Position numbers and translations under genes: made by a program. The notes under the pieces were generated by a model that saw nothing but the letters and a program-made list of their open reading frames with translations, searched no databases and was not told the origin of the DNA. Of a DNA stretch of 15,637 nucleotides, positions 13,770 to 15,637 are shown in pieces. The stretch covers positions 1 to 15,637 of the forward strand of contig JAZRQJ010000010.1 of assembly GCA_045649685.1 (NCBI GenBank), in the 5' to 3' direction. Each line of letters begins with the position of its first letter. The stretch's first letter is position 1. Origin of the DNA: RUG12519 sp045649685 (GTDB lineage: Bacteria; Bacillota; Clostridia; Oscillospirales; Ruminococcaceae).

Positions 13770-13884
13770 GATTATATCAAAATTTATCGAAGCGTGTCAA
13801 CACTAAATGTGTTGGTTATACTAATTTTGTTAAATTTATATTAATTTAAATTAAAAAATCAAATATAAATAGTAATAATTATTT
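13770..13884 (-). repeat. 115-bp promoter repeat, copy 2
   Basis: Gapless match to 10487-10601. The -10, spacer and -35 are nearly identical in the two copies; differences cluster just upstream of the -35 and near the far end. Confidence 0.85.
13771..13800 (-). promoter_or_regulatory. Consensus sigma-A promoter of the helical-repeat surface-protein gene
   Basis: On the minus strand: perfect TTGACA (13795-13800), 18-base spacer, perfect TATAAT (13771-13776). The leader to the ATG at 13670 is about 95 bases. Confidence 0.85.
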
Positions 13885-13915
13885 GCTATTATTTTGGTGT
13901 TTAAATTTATAAAAT

Positions 13916-13949
13916 AAAAGAGCACTGACCTTTTGATCAATGCTCTTTT
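13916..13949 (-). terminator. Terminator of the YDG-repeat surface-protein gene
   Basis: Minus-strand arms AAAAGAGCATTGAT (13936-13949) and GGTCAGTGCTCTTTT (13916-13930) with a short loop. Wobble pairs favour the minus strand, and a T-rich tail continues below 13916. It lies 13 bases beyond the stop at 13963. Confidence 0.85.
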
Positions 13950-13962
13950 ATTTTTTATGAAA

Positions 13963-15637
13963 TTATTGTTGTTGTTTCTCCTCTTCCTCTTCATCTTTCT
14001 TTCTTTTTACTAATATAATTATTAATAGAATCAGGAATATTAGGATTAAAAGTAGAAGTAAATATGGAATAATTGCTTGAATTAAATCATTAAAGCTGTT
14101 TTCATCGATCATAGTGTATGGGCTAAAGTGATCGGTTTCGAATTGACAATAATTTCTGTTGTTAATATTTACAACGTTTTCATCAAAATCATCGTCAGCA
14201 TCTTCTTTAATTCTATATATTTCTAAGTCTGCTAAATCGTAATCATTTGGAACAGGAATGTTAACTGTTATTAGCCCTTTAGATATGTCTGGCTGAACAA
14301 TCTGACCATCTTGATTTATAATATATATTTCGTATAATTTAGCATGTTCAATTTTACTTCTTTTTTCCTCATCTAGGTTTTCATAATTATCATCGTATTC
14401 AGTTGTGTTTTGATACATTTCTCTAACAATTAACCTACACCATCTTGGGAATACTCCTTTAGGTGCGGATACTTGTATTCCTGTTACGCTATCTTCAGCC
14501 TCAAAAGCTTCTTCCATATCATCATCAGTGTTTATGTCACTTGTATCAGATGATATATCAGTTTCTTCAGATGGAGTGGTTTCATCTTCAGATGGAGCAG
14601 TTTCATCTTCAGGTGGTGTAGTTTCTTCGGCTTGGTCTTCGTTAGATCTATCCGAATCAGTACTTTCTTGAGAATCTGATGGATATGCGATATTACCGTA
14701 AATATTAGCGGGCTGGGTAATATAGTAATTTAAAGCATCTGTACCTTCTAATGAGAAAGGAGGATCGAATTCAATTGCTATACCTTGACCTTCAGCGGCG
14801 CTTGCAAATATTGGTGTTCCATTAACCAATGTAACGTTGTCTCCATCAGCCAAACCTTCTAGTGTTGGGATTCCTTCAAATTCAGCGGTTCTTGTTCCAT
14901 CAGGTATTTTATCTTTTATTTTAATGTTTGAAATTGTTAAAGTTTTAGGAGAAATATTTGCAGTAGTATTTTCTGGCTGAGCAGATAGGGTATAGTTCTG
15001 TTTATCATTTCCACCTAGTGAAAAGTCAGAGAAAGTTACAACTTTGTTAGGTCCGACATTTTTATTAGCAAAAGTTGCGGAGCCAGCAACAATGAACAGA
15101 TTGTCACCAGGAATTGCATTGGATATTGATCCATTGGAAATATTAGGCGTTGCGTTTAAAGTTCCATCGTAAATCTTGTTATCAGCAGTAATATTGGCTA
15201 TTGTTACTGGTAAAGGAGTAATGTTTGCAGTTGCATTGTCTGGGTGCTTTGACAAAGTATAGTTATCTTTATCTGATCCGCTTAATGTGAATCCTGAGAA
15301 ACTTACAGTTTTGTTATTTCCAACATTTTTGTCATCAAAGGACACAGATTCAATGTCTACGGATACGTTTTCGTTGTCGATTATACCTTCAATAGACATA
15401 TTAGATTTTGAAAAAGTTGCTCTAGTGGTTCCATCATAAAGTTTGTTTTCAACAGTAATGCCATTTATTTTTAGCGCTTTACGTGTAATATTTGCGGTTA
15501 CATTTATTGGTTGAGTAGTTAAAGTATAGTTGTCTTTATCATCACCAGTTAAACTGAAGGTTGGAAGAACTATCCACTTATTATCTCCAAAGTTTTTATT
15601 AGAGAAAGCTGGTGTGCCAGTAGTATTTAAATGCACG
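13963..15637 (-). CDS. Surface protein with tandem YDG repeats, C-terminal module and TM anchor (5' end outside window)
   Basis: 557 codons are visible and the frame is open at the window edge. Seen (numbered from the first visible codon): the end of one YDG repeat (1-50), two full repeats (about 53-137 with NKLYDGT, 140-227 with NKIYDGT) and a fourth with IPDGT in place of YDGT (about 232-316). Each closes with a Y.L..QP.N..ANI-type strand. Then comes an acidic Glu/Thr/Pro/Ser linker with short internal repeats (EDETAPSEDETTPSEE), the shared C-terminal module (385-510, TGIQVSAPKGVFPRW to FETDHFSPYTMIDE), a TM helix (about 520-543) and the tail VKRKKDEEEEEKQQQ. YDG repeats are stalk-like Ig-fold modules of large secreted proteins. 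No LPXTG. It is the member with the most regular repeats and may be the intact type for the family. Confidence 0.85.
   Translation of the reverse strand, partial: VHLNTTGTPAFSNKNFGDNKWIVLPTFSLTGDDKDNYTLTTQPINVTANITRKALKINGITVENKLYDGTTRATFSKSNMSIEGIIDNENVSVDIESVSFDDKNVGNNKTVSFSGFTLSGSDKDNYTLSKHPDNATANITPLPVTIANITADNKIYDGTLNATPNISNGSISNAIPGDNLFIVAGSATFANKNVGPNKVVTFSDFSLGGNDKQNYTLSAQPENTTANISPKTLTISNIKIKDKIPDGTRTAEFEGIPTLEGLADGDNVTLVNGTPIFASAAEGQGIAIEFDPPFSLEGTDALNYYITQPANIYGNIAYPSDSQESTDSDRSNEDQAEETTPPEDETAPSEDETTPSEETDISSDTSDINTDDDMEEAFEAEDSVTGIQVSAPKGVFPRWCRLIVREMYQNTTEYDDNYENLDEEKRSKIEHAKLYEIYIINQDGQIVQPDISKGLITVNIPVPNDYDLADLEIYRIKEDADDDFDENVVNINNRNYCQFETDHFSPYTMIDENSFNDLIQAIIPYLLLLLILIFLILLIIILVKRKKDEEEEEKQQQ

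Noticed and set aside
1..15637. CRISPR array, tRNA/rRNA genes, IS element or prophage genes
   Set aside because: No regularly spaced short repeats, no tRNA-like cloverleaf, no transposase or phage structural frames were found on either strand.

Overview
The window looks like a very AT-rich member of the Clostridia, most like the Oscillospirales/Ruminococcaceae. The main reason is the co-directional block M50 protease - scpA - scpB - DUF2953 (ytfI-like) - gerW/ytfJ - dacB/dacF-type carboxypeptidase, a gene order familiar from these spore-forming Firmicutes. Sigma-A-like promoters, GGAGG-type ribosome binding sites and TTG/GTG starts fit that group. The species cannot be named from the sequence. 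Very low GC, many homopolymer runs and a large surface-protein array are compatible with a host-associated lifestyle, but that is inference.

Layout. (1) 1-1404, plus strand: the 3' end of a secreted polymorphic toxin gene, whose toxin domain is preceded by a bacteriocin-like double-glycine motif, then two small acidic genes likely to be immunity proteins. Each is followed by a hairpin, and the two hairpins are related in sequence. (2) 1428-5796, plus strand: a housekeeping and sporulation operon with a good promoter. It encodes a site-2-type membrane protease (whose annotated start is doubtful), the condensin partners ScpA and ScpB, a DUF2953 membrane protein, GerW/YtfJ and a D-Ala-D-Ala carboxypeptidase, and it ends at a bidirectional terminator. 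(3) 5800-15637, minus strand: four genes for large surface proteins in one orientation. Each ends in the same roughly 130-residue C-terminal module, one transmembrane helix and a short charged tail, with no LPXTG. Each has its own terminator built around the same GCAYTG core. Two share a 115-bp upstream repeat carrying a consensus TTGACA-18-TATAAT promoter.

The surface proteins differ in their N-terminal parts. The 5.8-8.4 kb gene has a cysteine-rich beta-helix and an InlB/Listeria-Bacteroides-type repeat. The other three use YDG (PF18657-like) repeats; two of these also show X2-like and Big_2-like Ig modules, while the start of the fourth lies outside the window. The 8.6-10.4 kb gene is split by a one-base frameshift at an A7 tract. 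The 10.7-13.7 kb gene carries an unusual two-copy helical repeat inserted among YDG fragments, one copy of which has an almost perfect eukaryote-style IQ motif. This array is the part most worth following up: a recombining, possibly phase-variable surface-protein family with a module that could bind a eukaryotic calmodulin- or centrin-like protein.
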